A DNA stretch of 64,000 nucleotides from Clostridium sp. DSM 17811 (GTDB taxonomy: Bacteria > Bacillota > Clostridia > Clostridiales > Clostridiaceae). The DNA is taken from contig NZ_JAHLDU010000001.1 of assembly GCF_018861905.1 (NCBI RefSeq), positions 372,001 through 436,000 of the forward strand, given 5' to 3'. The position numbers were made by a program, and so were the translations under genes. This document shows positions 35,429-45,700 of the stretch, piece after piece; position 1 is the stretch's first letter; the number at the start of each line of letters is the position of its first letter. The notes under the pieces are model-generated. The model did no database searches, had not been told where the DNA came from, and was given only the letters and a program-made list of their open reading frames with translations.

Positions 35429-36604
35429 CTAATGATGAAATAATCTCGTATTTGAACAAGCCATTGCTATATTATATTCATTACATGCTTTTACTACTAT
35501 GTCGTCTCTTATTGAACCACCAGGTTGTACAATATATTCTACCCCACTTTGAAATGCTCTATCTATATTGTCTCTAAATGGAAAGAACGCATCTGAGCCT
35601 AAAGATACCCCTGATAAATTAGATATCCATGAGGCTTTTTCTTTCTTTGTTAACCTTTTAGGTATTTCATTAAGCACTTCGCCCCATTCCCTCATCTCTA
35701 TAGGCGTAGTGTCGTCCCTAAGGTATTGATCTATAACATTATCTTTATTAGGTCTTGATATACCATCTTTGAATGATAAATTAAGAACACTTGGATGCTG
35801 CCTTAAATACCATATATCAGCTTTCGACGCCGCCAGTCTTGTGCAATGTATTCTGGATTGTTGCCCTGCACCGACCCCAATTACTTGACCATCTAAAACA
35901 AAACAAACAGAATTTGACTGAGTATATTTTAATGTAATCATTGAAATAAGTAAGTCTCGTCTTGCATCATCTGTAATATTTTTATTATTAGTTACTACAT
36001 TATTAAGCATTTTCTGTTCTAATTTAATATTATTTCTTTTCTGCTCAAATGTTATACCATATATTTCTCTCTTTTCAATATCTTCAGGTTCATAATTTGG
36101 ATCCATTTTAATAATGTTAAAATTTCCTTTTTTCTTTTTCGTCAAAAGTTCCAGAGCTTCCTCTGTATAGCTAGGTGCAATTACTCCATCTGATACAGAT
36201 TGTTTTAAAATCATTGCTGTAGGTAAATCAACAACATCACTTATAGCCACCCAATCACCAAATGATGACATCCTATCTGCACCTCTGGCTCTTGCATATG
36301 CAGTGGCAACAGGGGATAATTCTATGTTTTCAACAAAATATGCTTTTTTTAACACATCACTTAAAGGAATCCCCACTGCAGCACCCGCTGGACTTACATG
36401 TTTAAAAGATGATGCTGCTGGTAATCCTATTGCTTGTTTTAATTCTTTCACCAATTGCCATGAATTAAATGCATCCATAAAATTAATATAACCTGGGTTT
36501 CCATTAAGAATTTCAAATGGTAGTTCCTTGTTTTTCATGTAGATTTTAGCTGAGCCTTGATGTGGATTACATCCATATTTAAGTATAACCTCTGAATTTG
36601 TCAT
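35429..36604 (-). CDS. AICAR formyltransferase-type enzyme (PurH C-terminal domain only)
   Basis: This 391-residue protein corresponds to the AICAR transformylase half of PurH. It has LKYGCNPHQGSAKIY, SFKHVSPAGAAVG, FGDWVAISDVVDLPTA, GVIAPSYTEEALELL, QSRIHCTRLAASKADIW, SDAFFPFRDNID and the closing GGSIRDDIVVKACNEYNIAM. It lacks the N-terminal IMP cyclohydrolase domain, so it is the stand-alone form found in some anaerobes. It acts in step nine of purine synthesis. The start is the ATG at 36604, eight bases after AGGAGG; the TTG two codons upstream is worse placed. A ZTP riboswitch with a terminator sits directly upstream, tying it to folate/ZTP status. Confidence 0.92.
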   Translation of the reverse strand: MTNSEVILKYGCNPHQGSAKIYMKNKELPFEILNGNPGYINFMDAFNSWQLVKELKQAIGLPAASSFKHVSPAGAAVGIPLSDVLKKAYFVENIELSPVATAYARARGADRMSSFGDWVAISDVVDLPTAMILKQSVSDGVIAPSYTEEALELLTKKKKGNFNIIKMDPNYEPEDIEKREIYGITFEQKRNNIKLEQKMLNNVVTNNKNITDDARRDLLISMITLKYTQSNSVCFVLDGQVIGVGAGQQSRIHCTRLAASKADIWYLRQHPSVLNLSFKDGISRPNKDNVIDQYLRDDTTPIEMREWGEVLNEIPKRLTKKEKASWISNLSGVSLGSDAFFPFRDNIDRAFQSGVEYIVQPGGSIRDDIVVKACNEYNIAMACSNTRLFHH

Positions 36605-36630
36605 AAACAAAACCTCCTATATAATTTGAT

Positions 36631-36735
36631 AAAAAAAACGCCTGAATAAAATTTTATTTTACCCAGGCGGTCGATATTCTTCTTTAGTCATGCTCCCTAT
36701 GGTAAACACCATTTCCGCCAGTTGCATAATTAATT
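36631..36735 (-). ncRNA. ZTP (pfl) riboswitch with intrinsic terminator
   Basis: The minus-strand RNA has the pfl landmarks: ACTGGCGG, then TGGTGTTTACCATAGGGAGC, then CGACCGCCTGGG. It is followed by a terminator in which CGCCTG...CAGGCG (36639-36669) ends in eight T (36631-36638). The 3' strand of the aptamer, CCGCCTGGG, is shared with the terminator stem. Ligand binding should thus prevent termination and turn on the AICAR formyltransferase gene, as known for this class. Confidence 0.93.
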
Positions 36736-36840
36736 ATTGATTTTTATTAAATTATAGATTATATACATATTTATGTCAAATCTAAAATTAACACTATATA
36801 ACAAAAGCCCTTAGAATAAGAACCTCATAAAAAATATATA

Positions 36841-36886
36841 AAACGAGGCACATACTGAATGTTAATTTCAATATGTGCCTCGTTTT
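36841..36886 (-). terminator. Terminator of the DUF1294 gene
   Basis: A 14-bp stem (36841-36854 with 36872-36885) overlaps the stop codon and is followed on the minus strand by TATATATTTTTTAT. Confidence 0.8.
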
Positions 36887-37154
36887 AAAATACTCTATAA
36901 ATATATTTAAAGAATATAAATATTTGAACTATAAGAATCGCTGGTATTCCTATAACAAATTTATTATGTTTAGTTTTATGCCTAAATAATCGCATACCTA
37001 TAAATATTCCCAAAGCACCATAAGCAATAGCTATAGTAAAAAGTGTCTTCTCTGGAGTTCTCCATTTTCCCTTTCTTGATTTGTTCTTATCCGAATACAT
37101 TACAAAAATCCCGTACAAATTAATAGCTAAAATATAATATAAAAATATCTTCAT
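36885..37154 (-). CDS. DUF1294 small membrane protein
   Basis: This 89-residue protein has helices at about 3-19, 40-58 and 66-84. It carries the family core MYSDKNKSRKGKWRTPEKTLF and GALGIFIGMRLFRHKTKHNKF, which identify the DUF1294 family. The family is of unknown function. GGAGG precedes the ATG by a standard distance. Single-gene transcript ending in its own terminator. Confidence 0.9.
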   Translation of the reverse strand: MKIFLYYILAINLYGIFVMYSDKNKSRKGKWRTPEKTLFTIAIAYGALGIFIGMRLFRHKTKHNKFVIGIPAILIVQIFIFFKYIYRVF

Positions 37155-37192
37155 TTGTTTTCCTCCGTTTTAATCCTAATAATATGATCACC

Positions 37193-37411
37193 GTGACGCT
37201 TTAGTATCTAGGATGTTCTGATAGTGGAGCATTTGTTAACAGAATCTAAGTTTATTTCATGAAAAATTCTCTAACGCACTTATTCGACGTCCTGTCTCAG
37301 AAGTGCTAGCAACCCGTCCTGGGTTGCTTACGTGAATTTTACATTGCATAAACTAAGATTCTGTAAAACTCATTATATACTATCTATCACACTCCTATAT
37401 GCTTTCACCCT
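37193..37411. repeat. Dispersed palindromic element B (full copy)
   Basis: Left arm (37193-37275) and right arm (37330-37411) are imperfect inverted repeats. TAACAGAATCT / AGATTCTGT, AGTTTAT / ATAAACT and AAATTC / GAATTT pair. The central part carries CGACGTCCTGTCTC (37285-37298), the same core as in the A elements on the opposite strand. An inner hairpin AGCAACCC / GGGTTGCT follows. Half copies flank the nitrilase-family gene. Confidence 0.75.
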
Positions 37412-37592
37412 CATTATGATAATGTTTAATTATAAAATATTAGTCCCATGAAAAATATTCAAGAGTTCCCCCCTAAATTCCCTTGGCCGTAGGCCGTCGC
37501 ATCTACATATCTTTATTCAGAATTTCTCGAATTTCGTTCCACCGGAACGAAAGAGTCACAATTATTGGAAATATACGTCGTAATTATATGAA
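37412..37592. other. Noncoding spacer between elements B and A2
   Basis: No gene. It contains a perfect 9-bp hairpin TTTCGTTCC-ACC-GGAACGAAA (37534-37554) and a short GGCCGTAGGCC palindrome; neither has a T-tract. Confidence 0.5.
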
Positions 37593-37821
37593 ATTTCTCC
37601 ATAGGGACTTGCAAGAAGATGCGCAGAAACATTGAAATTGAATTTAGAAATTCTTCTTTTGCTGATATAAAATTCTCGTAAGCCTGCCAGGACGGCAGGC
37701 TAGCGAACCCGAGACAGGACGTCGAGTGTGAGCGATAGAGAATTTTATCTTTGCAAAAGATTAGAATTTCTTAATCATATTTCACGTTCCAAGCTCTAAT
37801 TGCAAGGTCCGAAGGAGAAAT
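37593..37821. repeat. Palindromic dispersed element A, copy 2 (uninterrupted)
   Basis: The 229-bp element is bounded by ATTTCTCC and GGAGAAAT, with GGGACTTGCAA and TTGCAAGGTCC inside. It contains TAAAATTCTC / GAGAATTTTA arms, the hairpin GCCTGCC-AGGAC-GGCAGGC, and the core GAGACAGGACGTCG (37711-37724). It lies immediately downstream of the sbcC stop codon. Confidence 0.85.
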
Positions 37822-37832
37822 GGCCTCTCCTT

Positions 37833-40800
37833 TTACGTATACTCTAGTTTTACCTTGCTGCCACCCTGCCCTTGCTCTGCTGGAGTAACTATTAGTTTTA
37901 TTGGGACCCTATTACGAAGCTCCTCCACATGACTTATTATTCCCACAGACAATGTACTTGAATGTAGTTTTTCAAGTGAATTCATTACTACATCTAATAG
38001 ATCAGTATCTAATGTTCCAAACCCTTCATCTAAAAAGAAGAATTCAAGTGGTGCACTACCCTTTAATTGAATTTGCGAAGAAAGTGCAAGTGCAAGACAT
38101 AATGATGTTAAGAAGGTTTCTCCTCCTGATAATGTGTTAGTTTCACGTCTTATCCCTCCATTAAAATCATCTCTCATTACAAATGCTCCATTAGCATCAA
38201 GCTCCAATGCGTAACGTCCCCTTGTTATCTCTTTTAACCGTTTTGAAGCTTCCATAGATATATATTTTAGTTGCTTCATAGCTACGTATTCAACAAATTT
38301 ATTTCCTTGAATAAGAGTGTCGAGTTCTCTTAAAAGACCTATTTTATGCTCTACTGATTTTTTCTTTGTTAAAAGGGTTTTAATTTCTTGTATCTTTTTC
38401 TCCATTTCCTCAAGCGCCCTAAATTGAGCACCTATTGCTTTGGTCTTTTCCTCTAGAACCGTTCCAATAACTTCTCTTTTTTCTTTTAATTCTTCAAATA
38501 AAGTAACATCTACTTCTTTCCCTTGAAGTAAGATTTCAAGTCTTTTTAAGTTATCTATAAGGTTACGTTTAAGTTCCTCATACTGTTTTATTTCTTTCTC
38601 GAAGATTACCAAAACTTCTCTTGAAACGGAGTGAAGTAGGACTGTTTCAGTATCTTCAAAGGAATTCTCATTAAGGGATATGTTTAATTTTTCTTGTCCC
38701 TCAATTAACATCTTAGATAACATTTCTTTTTTATTTTCCTCGCTAGTTTTCTGAGTTAAAACCTTTTGTTTCTCTATACTTTCTCTTTCAAAGACCGCTT
38801 TTAGACTTGATTCCTTTAAAGTGATCCCTTTAATTTCAACTCTTACCTTTTCTACTTCAATTTTAGGGGTATGATCCACTGTAGGCGTAAATCCACAAAG
38901 CTCCACTATCTGAAGCGTCAAGCGTTCTATTTCCGCCCTTTTCTCCTTGCCACTTGTTTCTATTTCTGTTTTCAAGTTGGTAAGTTCCCTTAAAGTCTTA
39001 TCTATAGCTTCTCTTTCCTTTTCTAGTGTTACAAGTTCTGATCTATTTTTTCTAACCTGTGATGTAAGTTTTATTACTTCATTGTCTATATTTTTAATTT
39101 GCAAAATCTTTTCTTTTATAGATATTGATTCTTCATTCTCATTTTGTTCCTGCTTAAAAGACTCCTCTTCACGTAATAAGTCTTCATTTAAAAGTTTATG
39201 ACTTTGAGAAAGTAACTCTAACCTCTCACCCGCAATAGAGATATCCTTTTGCAAAACTAATAATGCTTCACTTTCTTTTCTTAAACCTTCTCCAAGTTTT
39301 GCCTCATCCATAGCTACTTTACTTTTTTCTTCTCGAGATTTGGTAAGTATCACTTCTAGTTCCGTCTTTTGTTTATTATATAATTCGATCTTTTCTTTAA
39401 ACTGGAGTAATGATAATTCACTCTTGTTTTTTTCATCCTCAAGCTCTTTTATATTTATATCCTTAAGATTTTTGTTTACTTCTAATAATTGATTATTTAT
39501 ATACTCCTCATCTTTTGAAAATCCAGCAAGTACTATTAACTCATTTTGATAATCCTTCGATAGCTTTTCTAGGTTTTCAGCATGACTTCGTTTTAAACTC
39601 TGTAACCCTTTTAAATCTGTATCTTCTTTTAACTCTGCTATTTTAGGATGATGCTCCGCACCACATACTGGGCATAGATCTCCTTCTTTCAAATTAGAAG
39701 CTAAATCTACTGCCATGTTTCCTATCTCTATTTCTTTTATCTCATGATCTAATTTTTCAACTTTGTCTTTCATAGTTTCTATAGATTTTTCTACATTTTT
39801 TATATTTAACCTAACTTTTTCAGTTTTTGTGTTTACACTTTCATATTTAGCCTTAAGTTCATCCTTTTTTTTATGATCTTCTACAGCCTTTTCAAGTTTT
39901 ACCTTAATTGTGTTATAAGCTTCTTGATTATCTAAGAGCAACTTATTATCTCCCGGGAAATCATTCGCTAGTTCCACACTTTTTTCTTCTAAAAGCGCTA
40001 ATTTATCTTGTTCATCTTTCAATTTAAGTTTAGCTTTATTATGAAGTAGCTCTGTACTAGCCAAGGTCTTCTTCAAGGTTTCACCTTTATTTTTAAGTTC
40101 ATTAACATTTTTAGTAGCTGAAGTTACTTCTAATTCACTATTATAAGTTTTGTACAGTTTTTCCCTATACTCTGGCAATATTTCTATTTCATTTAATTTT
40201 GTTTCACATAATTGTAACTGCTTCTCTAGCTTTTCTTTATTAATAAGAATTATTGATGTTTTTGAGTTTTTATCAGCTAAATTATGAGTAAGTTCCTTAT
40301 GTTTTTTTAATAAAACATCTTTTTCATTAGCTAAATAAATTATTTTTTCTTCAATATTTGATGCTTGCTTTAAACTTACTTCCTTTTCAATCAAAGTTGG
40401 TAATTTATCATTTTTAGACTTCCAGGCTTCCTCATAAGATATTTTGGTTACCTCTAGTTTTTGAGAAATAGCTTCATAATCTTTAATTAATTTTTGAAGT
40501 TTCTCTCCGTTTATAGTTAAGCTTTTTTGAGTCTCTGAAACATTTTCAATATAAGGTTTTACATTTAACGCTAAACTTCCTTTTGTAAATTTTACTTTTT
40601 TATTTTCTATGTCTTCCTCTTGAAGTTTTAGCAACTCTTCCCTTTTTACATACTTACTCTTTTCCTTTTGTAATTCAAAAATATTTTTATATACTTCATA
40701 CCCTTTATCTAAAGTACTTTTCTGAAGTTTAATCTCCTTTTCTTCTTCCTTTAAAATTACAAGCGTTTGCTTTATTTGATTATGTGATTCTTCATCTACA

Positions 40801-41432
40801 TTCTCATAACCCTTCATTTCACCCTCAAGCAAAGTTTTAGTGTTTAAATTTTCATTCCTAACTTTTTTTATCTTATCATAAAGTTTAGAACCATATTTCT
40901 CAAGAGCAAATATTCTCTCAAGCATATCTCTTCTGTCTTTTCCTGATAGCTTTAAAAATTCATTGAATTTGCCCTGAGGTAATACTACTGACCTTGTAAA
41001 ATCCTCAACTTTTAGTCCTACAATACTTATAATATTTTCCTCTAAATCTCTTGGCCCTTCTGCGATAACTTTGTTCTCATCAATATTTTCTTTATTTGTC
41101 TCGATTAGCCTTGCATAAGCAGTTTTAAAGTTTCCAGTTTTTAATCTTTTTATACATCTTTCTGCTCTATATGACGTGCGACCTTTACCTAGTCCTATTT
41201 CGAAATCAAAACTTATTTCTACTACATTTGTTTCTGTATTTACAAACTCTTTAGTATCCCTTGATACTTTTCCGTATAGAGCTATAGTTATCCCATCTAA
41301 TATAGTTGATTTACCACTAGCTGTTGGCCCAAATATTCCGAAGAGTCCTTTTTCTGTAAGCTTTGAGAATTCTATAGTTTGCTGCTCTACAAAAGAATTT
41401 AACCCTTTTATTTTAAGACTTACTGGTTTCAT
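37833..41432 (-). CDS. sbcC: SbcC, ATPase subunit of the SbcCD nuclease
   Basis: This is an SMC-like protein of 1199 residues. Walker A (GPTASGKSTILDGI) lies near residue 35, followed by two long coiled coils separated by the zinc hook CPVCGAEHH near residue 610. The C-terminal ABC half has the signature LSGGETFLTSLCLALAL and Walker B FFLDEGFGTLD. With SbcD it opens hairpins and trims protein-blocked DNA ends. I place the start at the ATG at 41432, preceded by GAGGAGG. The ATG at 41450 is part of that site's context. It overlaps the end of sbcD by 20 bases (translational coupling). Given the long palindromic elements in this window, a hairpin nuclease is a relevant neighbour. Confidence 0.95.
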   Translation of the reverse strand: MKPVSLKIKGLNSFVEQQTIEFSKLTEKGLFGIFGPTASGKSTILDGITIALYGKVSRDTKEFVNTETNVVEISFDFEIGLGKGRTSYRAERCIKRLKTGNFKTAYARLIETNKENIDENKVIAEGPRDLEENIISIVGLKVEDFTRSVVLPQGKFNEFLKLSGKDRRDMLERIFALEKYGSKLYDKIKKVRNENLNTKTLLEGEMKGYENVDEESHNQIKQTLVILKEEEKEIKLQKSTLDKGYEVYKNIFELQKEKSKYVKREELLKLQEEDIENKKVKFTKGSLALNVKPYIENVSETQKSLTINGEKLQKLIKDYEAISQKLEVTKISYEEAWKSKNDKLPTLIEKEVSLKQASNIEEKIIYLANEKDVLLKKHKELTHNLADKNSKTSIILINKEKLEKQLQLCETKLNEIEILPEYREKLYKTYNSELEVTSATKNVNELKNKGETLKKTLASTELLHNKAKLKLKDEQDKLALLEEKSVELANDFPGDNKLLLDNQEAYNTIKVKLEKAVEDHKKKDELKAKYESVNTKTEKVRLNIKNVEKSIETMKDKVEKLDHEIKEIEIGNMAVDLASNLKEGDLCPVCGAEHHPKIAELKEDTDLKGLQSLKRSHAENLEKLSKDYQNELIVLAGFSKDEEYINNQLLEVNKNLKDINIKELEDEKNKSELSLLQFKEKIELYNKQKTELEVILTKSREEKSKVAMDEAKLGEGLRKESEALLVLQKDISIAGERLELLSQSHKLLNEDLLREEESFKQEQNENEESISIKEKILQIKNIDNEVIKLTSQVRKNRSELVTLEKEREAIDKTLRELTNLKTEIETSGKEKRAEIERLTLQIVELCGFTPTVDHTPKIEVEKVRVEIKGITLKESSLKAVFERESIEKQKVLTQKTSEENKKEMLSKMLIEGQEKLNISLNENSFEDTETVLLHSVSREVLVIFEKEIKQYEELKRNLIDNLKRLEILLQGKEVDVTLFEELKEKREVIGTVLEEKTKAIGAQFRALEEMEKKIQEIKTLLTKKKSVEHKIGLLRELDTLIQGNKFVEYVAMKQLKYISMEASKRLKEITRGRYALELDANGAFVMRDDFNGGIRRETNTLSGGETFLTSLCLALALSSQIQLKGSAPLEFFFLDEGFGTLDTDLLDVVMNSLEKLHSSTLSVGIISHVEELRNRVPIKLIVTPAEQGQGGSKVKLEYT

Positions 41433-42669
41433 CTTTGGTTTCCTCCTCATCTAATGCTATACTTAAGAACAATTCCATTAACTCACTTGTTGGCTCAAGA
41501 CCACCCTTTGCAAGCACAAAATATTCTTTGAACATTTCCTCCATGGATTTTTCCCTCAAGCTTTCTTTTAATTCTTTAATATCTTCGATTTCACCTATTA
41601 TTGGCTGAATCGATACTATGTCTGGCCTTAATCTTTTCATTTCCTTTATGTTCTCTGTGCTTATTATTTCCTTAGTCTTTATTTCAAGATACACCCAAAT
41701 TTTCTTTTCGCCCTCAAGCTTACACTTCTCTAATGCAACCTCTGTGCTATCACATTTCCATATTTCTATTGGTTTATAGTTTCTAAACAAAATATTTGAT
41801 ATTTCAGCCTCTGATCCAGCTTTAACATCTACAAGATATGCTCCCTTGCTATAGTTTATTTCACTTTTGCTATATTGAATTGGAGAACCAGAATATCTTA
41901 TTTTGCCCTTAGTTCCCGGAACCTTTTGTGGCCTATGAAGATGTCCTAGGGCGCAATATTGTGCTTTCTTTGGGAACTTAGTAGGAGATACAGAGAGGCT
42001 TCCCCCTAGTTGTATACTTCTCTCAGATCCACTCTCCTCTCCCCCCATAACATATAGGTGGGATATTACTAGATTTATTGTGTCATCTCTATATTTAAGG
42101 GATAAATCATCAAACAACTCTCCGATTCTATCCGAATAACTTTTCTGTCTATCCTCATCATTTAATTCTGTAGTCAGTACTTCGTTCAGCCTTTTTTCGC
42201 TTGGATAAGGAAGTGTTAATATAACAGCCTTTTCTCCTCTTATACTTAGCTCAATATATCCTTCGCCACTTTCTATTATTTCAAAATCGTAATTATTAGC
42301 CGTATTATATTCACCAAAAACACCTTGCCTTGCTATACTTTTAGGTTCCCCAAGGAGTATCACTCCATGCTCATATGCAAGGGAGCTTGCAGCTACTAAT
42401 CTTTCCGGATTGTCATGATTACCTGCAATAACAAGCACCGCAGTCTTACCACTACTTGTTATATCGCTAATAGTACTATAGAACATTTTTTCTGCCTTTG
42501 CTGGTGGGTTACCATTATCATATATATCTCCAGCTATAAGAACTAAATCTATATCATTATTTTTAACTATTTCTATGAATTCTTTTAGGAATTCTTTCTG
42601 TTCCTCTAGCCTACTATATTGCTCTAATGTCTTCCCCAAATGCCAATCTGATGTGTGAAGTATTCGCAT
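41413..42669 (-). CDS. sbcD: SbcD, nuclease subunit of SbcCD
   Basis: This 418-residue Mre11-type metallophosphoesterase starts MRILHTSDWHLGKTLE, with further metal-binding motifs in LVLIAGDIYDNGNPP, VIAGNHDNPERL, ISHLYVMGG and YCALGHLHRPQ. It forms the endo/exonuclease complex with SbcC. The start is taken as the ATG at 42669, with AAAGGAGTG six bases upstream; the GTG at 42678 lies in that site. It is the first gene of the sbcDC unit and is preceded by two REP-like motifs. Confidence 0.95.
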   Translation of the reverse strand: MRILHTSDWHLGKTLEQYSRLEEQKEFLKEFIEIVKNNDIDLVLIAGDIYDNGNPPAKAEKMFYSTISDITSSGKTAVLVIAGNHDNPERLVAASSLAYEHGVILLGEPKSIARQGVFGEYNTANNYDFEIIESGEGYIELSIRGEKAVILTLPYPSEKRLNEVLTTELNDEDRQKSYSDRIGELFDDLSLKYRDDTINLVISHLYVMGGEESGSERSIQLGGSLSVSPTKFPKKAQYCALGHLHRPQKVPGTKGKIRYSGSPIQYSKSEINYSKGAYLVDVKAGSEAEISNILFRNYKPIEIWKCDSTEVALEKCKLEGEKKIWVYLEIKTKEIISTENIKEMKRLRPDIVSIQPIIGEIEDIKELKESLREKSMEEMFKEYFVLAKGGLEPTSELMELFLSIALDEEETKDETSKS

Positions 42670-42710
42670 ATTTATCACTCCTTTCTTTAGGTGTTAATGT
42701 TGGTTAATGT

Positions 42711-42786
42711 GAGGGACGGTTAACAACTATCCAACATTTATTTAACGATTAAATGCAGGGGACGGTTAACAACTATTCCACATTTA
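42711..42786. repeat. Pair of REP-like direct repeats
   Basis: Two 30-base direct repeats (42711-42740 and 42756-42786) share GGGACGGTTAACAACTAT and CATTTA, between the end of addA and the start of sbcD. The same GGGGACGGTTAAC motif flanks the RAYT transposase gene at 53.2-54.6 kb. Confidence 0.7.
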
Positions 42787-42790
42787 AAGG

Positions 42791-45700
42791 TTATTGTTTT
42801 ACTTCTACAGCCTCATCCGTGCTAAACGAGTATAGGTATCTCTCTTTAACATTTACTCTTAATGTAACTTCAAGTGCTTTTGCGTAATAATCGAGCTGAG
42901 ACTTATATTTGTCAATTAGTGAGTTTACATCCCCATTTTTCACGAAGTCTGTTTTATAATCCACGAGTATTACCTGTCCATTTTCCTCAAAATAGCAATC
43001 TATTATCCCTTGAAGCATTATTTGTTCATCCCCATATATTTCTACAGGAAGACTTTTATCTATATCCGTACTACTAATTTCCATATGGAATGGAACCTCT
43101 CTTTTCAAGAGATTTAGGCTATATGCTTTTATCATTCTTTGACCAAGTAAAGTTTTAAATAGCTTTCCTAATTTATCTATACGGACAGCCTTGCCCTCTT
43201 CTTTAGATATTAATGCTTTTTCTACAAGAATCTGAACTTGTGCTTCTATTTCACTTGATGTTGTCACTTTAGTTAGGTCTAATCTTTGAAGTACTGAATG
43301 CATTGCAGTTCCTTTCTCAGCTGGGGATAACCCCTTTACTTCTTCTAGGAATTTCGGTTTATTTATAAGTCTTGGTGCATACATATTGCCAGAATCTGAT
43401 TCTGTTAACTCAACGTTGAACTTTCTTTTCAGCTCTGTTACCGTGAGTACTGTAGGCATTTTTGTAGATTTCTCGTATTTATAAACAAAGCCTAATCTCT
43501 TTTCTATCTCTTCCATTAATTTCTCTTCGGATACCTTTTGTGATAATAATTCTTCCTGCGATAATTTATCATCTAATACCTTATCATATATAGATTTTCC
43601 TTTAAGAAGACTAAGCCTTTCCTCTGCACTAACAAGATTTTCTTCCTCATTTTGCTCGTCTTTCTTTATGTGTTCTCTATTCCAAAAGCGCACAGTAAAG
43701 CTTGAAGGATCACTTAGAAGATGCAAATTTTCATCCTCTATTTGTATACGCGCGCGGAGAGGGTTTCCATCAACATGCCTAATTACTGCAGGTATTATCC
43801 AATCTAAATAGCTTTTTCCTTTTAATATTTCATATTCCCCTAACTTTTCACTGCTCTCATCTAAGCTTGAACTCATTCTAGATAAATTTTTATCTATATT
43901 TCTAATTGAACCAGTTATTATTAGTTTTTCCTTTGCCCTTGTTAAGGCTACATATAATACCCTCATTTCCTCGGCTAAACTTTCTATTTTTATTGTCTTT
44001 TTTAGTGCTTGCTTTAGCACTGTAGGATATGAAATTCTTCTAATTGGATCCACATAATCTGGTCCATAGCCTAATTCATAATGAAATAATATACTCTTAT
44101 TTATATCCATTAAATTAAAGTTTTTCCCCATTCCACTTAGAAATACTACAGGAAATTCTAGTCCTTTACTTTTATGAATGCTCATTATTCTGACTACGTT
44201 CTCATTCTCGCCTAAGGTTTTAGCGCTACCCATGTCACCACTGCTTACTTTTAGCTTATTTATAAAGTTTATAAAATTAAATAGTCCCTTATAGCTTGTC
44301 TCTTCATATTGCCTTGCCCTTTGGAAAAGCACTTTTAAATTTGCTTGTCTTTGAGGGCCTCCTGGCATGGCTCCTATATAACCGTAATAACCTGTGTCCG
44401 TGTATAAATACCATATGAACTCATCGATAGGCATGTATGTGCAGATTTCTCTAAAGTGATTTAATTTCTTTAGGAATCTTTTAAGTTTTTTATCTACAGA
44501 ATCTAGCTGTTTATCCTCTATATCGCAATTTTTATCCCCAGGCTCTAATTTTTTATCCCCAGATTGGTCTTCTTTATCCTCATATAGTGCATCTTTATTC
44601 TCAGAATCCAAAATGTTATCCACGGAATTTTCCTCTTTAGAGCCTACGAAATTTACCATTGCCTCGTAAAAGCTTACTTCTCTTTGTCCTATTCTTATAT
44701 CAACTAGTTCCTCTGAGGTAAACCCTCCTATTGGGGAACGCAGTACTGCAAGCATTGGTATATCCTGCCTTGGGTTATCTATAATTTGAAGAAGACTCAT
44801 AATTATTTGTATTTCTACAGTGCTAAAATAGCCTGTACCTGTATCCGCATAAACCGGTATATTCTCAAGCTTCAATTGTTCTAAGAAAGATGGTGCCCAA
44901 GCTGAGGTTGCACGAAGTAATATTACAATGTCCTTATAGTCAACATTCCTATATTCTTTAATATTTTTATCATAGACTTTAAAAGCTTCGGTTTCATTCC
45001 CTTGATCATCGATATGTGACATTAATTCTTTTATTCTTTTTGCCACAATTCTTGCTTCAAGTTCAATGTTCGTTGGAGTTTCATCCTCATTTGTGCTTAC
45101 CTGTCCCTCACTTTTACCACCATCATCTTCAATTGTGTTTACCTGTCCCCCACTTTCCTCTTCATTTTCGTCATTTTCTGGGTCCTTAATTTCTTTTTCG
45201 ATTATGTGTAGTTCCACAGGTCCGCCTACTACTCCTGGCCCAACTAATTCATCAAAGTGAGCTCCTAGGTTTAATGCTTCTTCATCTGTATAATCAAGGT
45301 CTCCAATGTTTTTACACATTATTTGTTTAAAGATATAATTCACAGCGTTTATAACCGTTCCTCGACTTCTGAAGTTTTTGTATAAAGTTATTTTTCTTGT
45401 TTTAGCACCTTCATCTTTAGAATAGCTATTATACTTGGCTAAAAAAAGCTCTGGTCTTGCCTGACGAAATCTATATATACTTTGTTTTACGTCTCCCACC
45501 ATAAATACATTTGGAGATCCAATTTTTTCTCTCGAAATTATATTAAGTAAAGTTTCCTGCACCATGTTGCTGTCTTGATATTCATCTATCAAAATTTCTT
45601 CGTATTTATTCCTTAGCCCTATTGCTACAGAGGAAGGTTCTGATTTTCCATCATAGCCTAAAACCGCTTCCCCATCCTCATCTTTTTTCATTAATATATC

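Noticed and set aside
37534-37554. Perfect TTTCGTTCC / GGAACGAAA hairpin as a terminator or operator
   Set aside because: No T-tract and no gene ends or starts within reach except the repeats; noted only as a palindrome.
44553-44625. Further DnaA boxes (TTATCCCCA, TTATCCACG) on the plus strand in addA
   Set aside because: They fall on the 21-bp coding repeat and are explained by the Asp-Lys codons; no independent reason to call binding sites.
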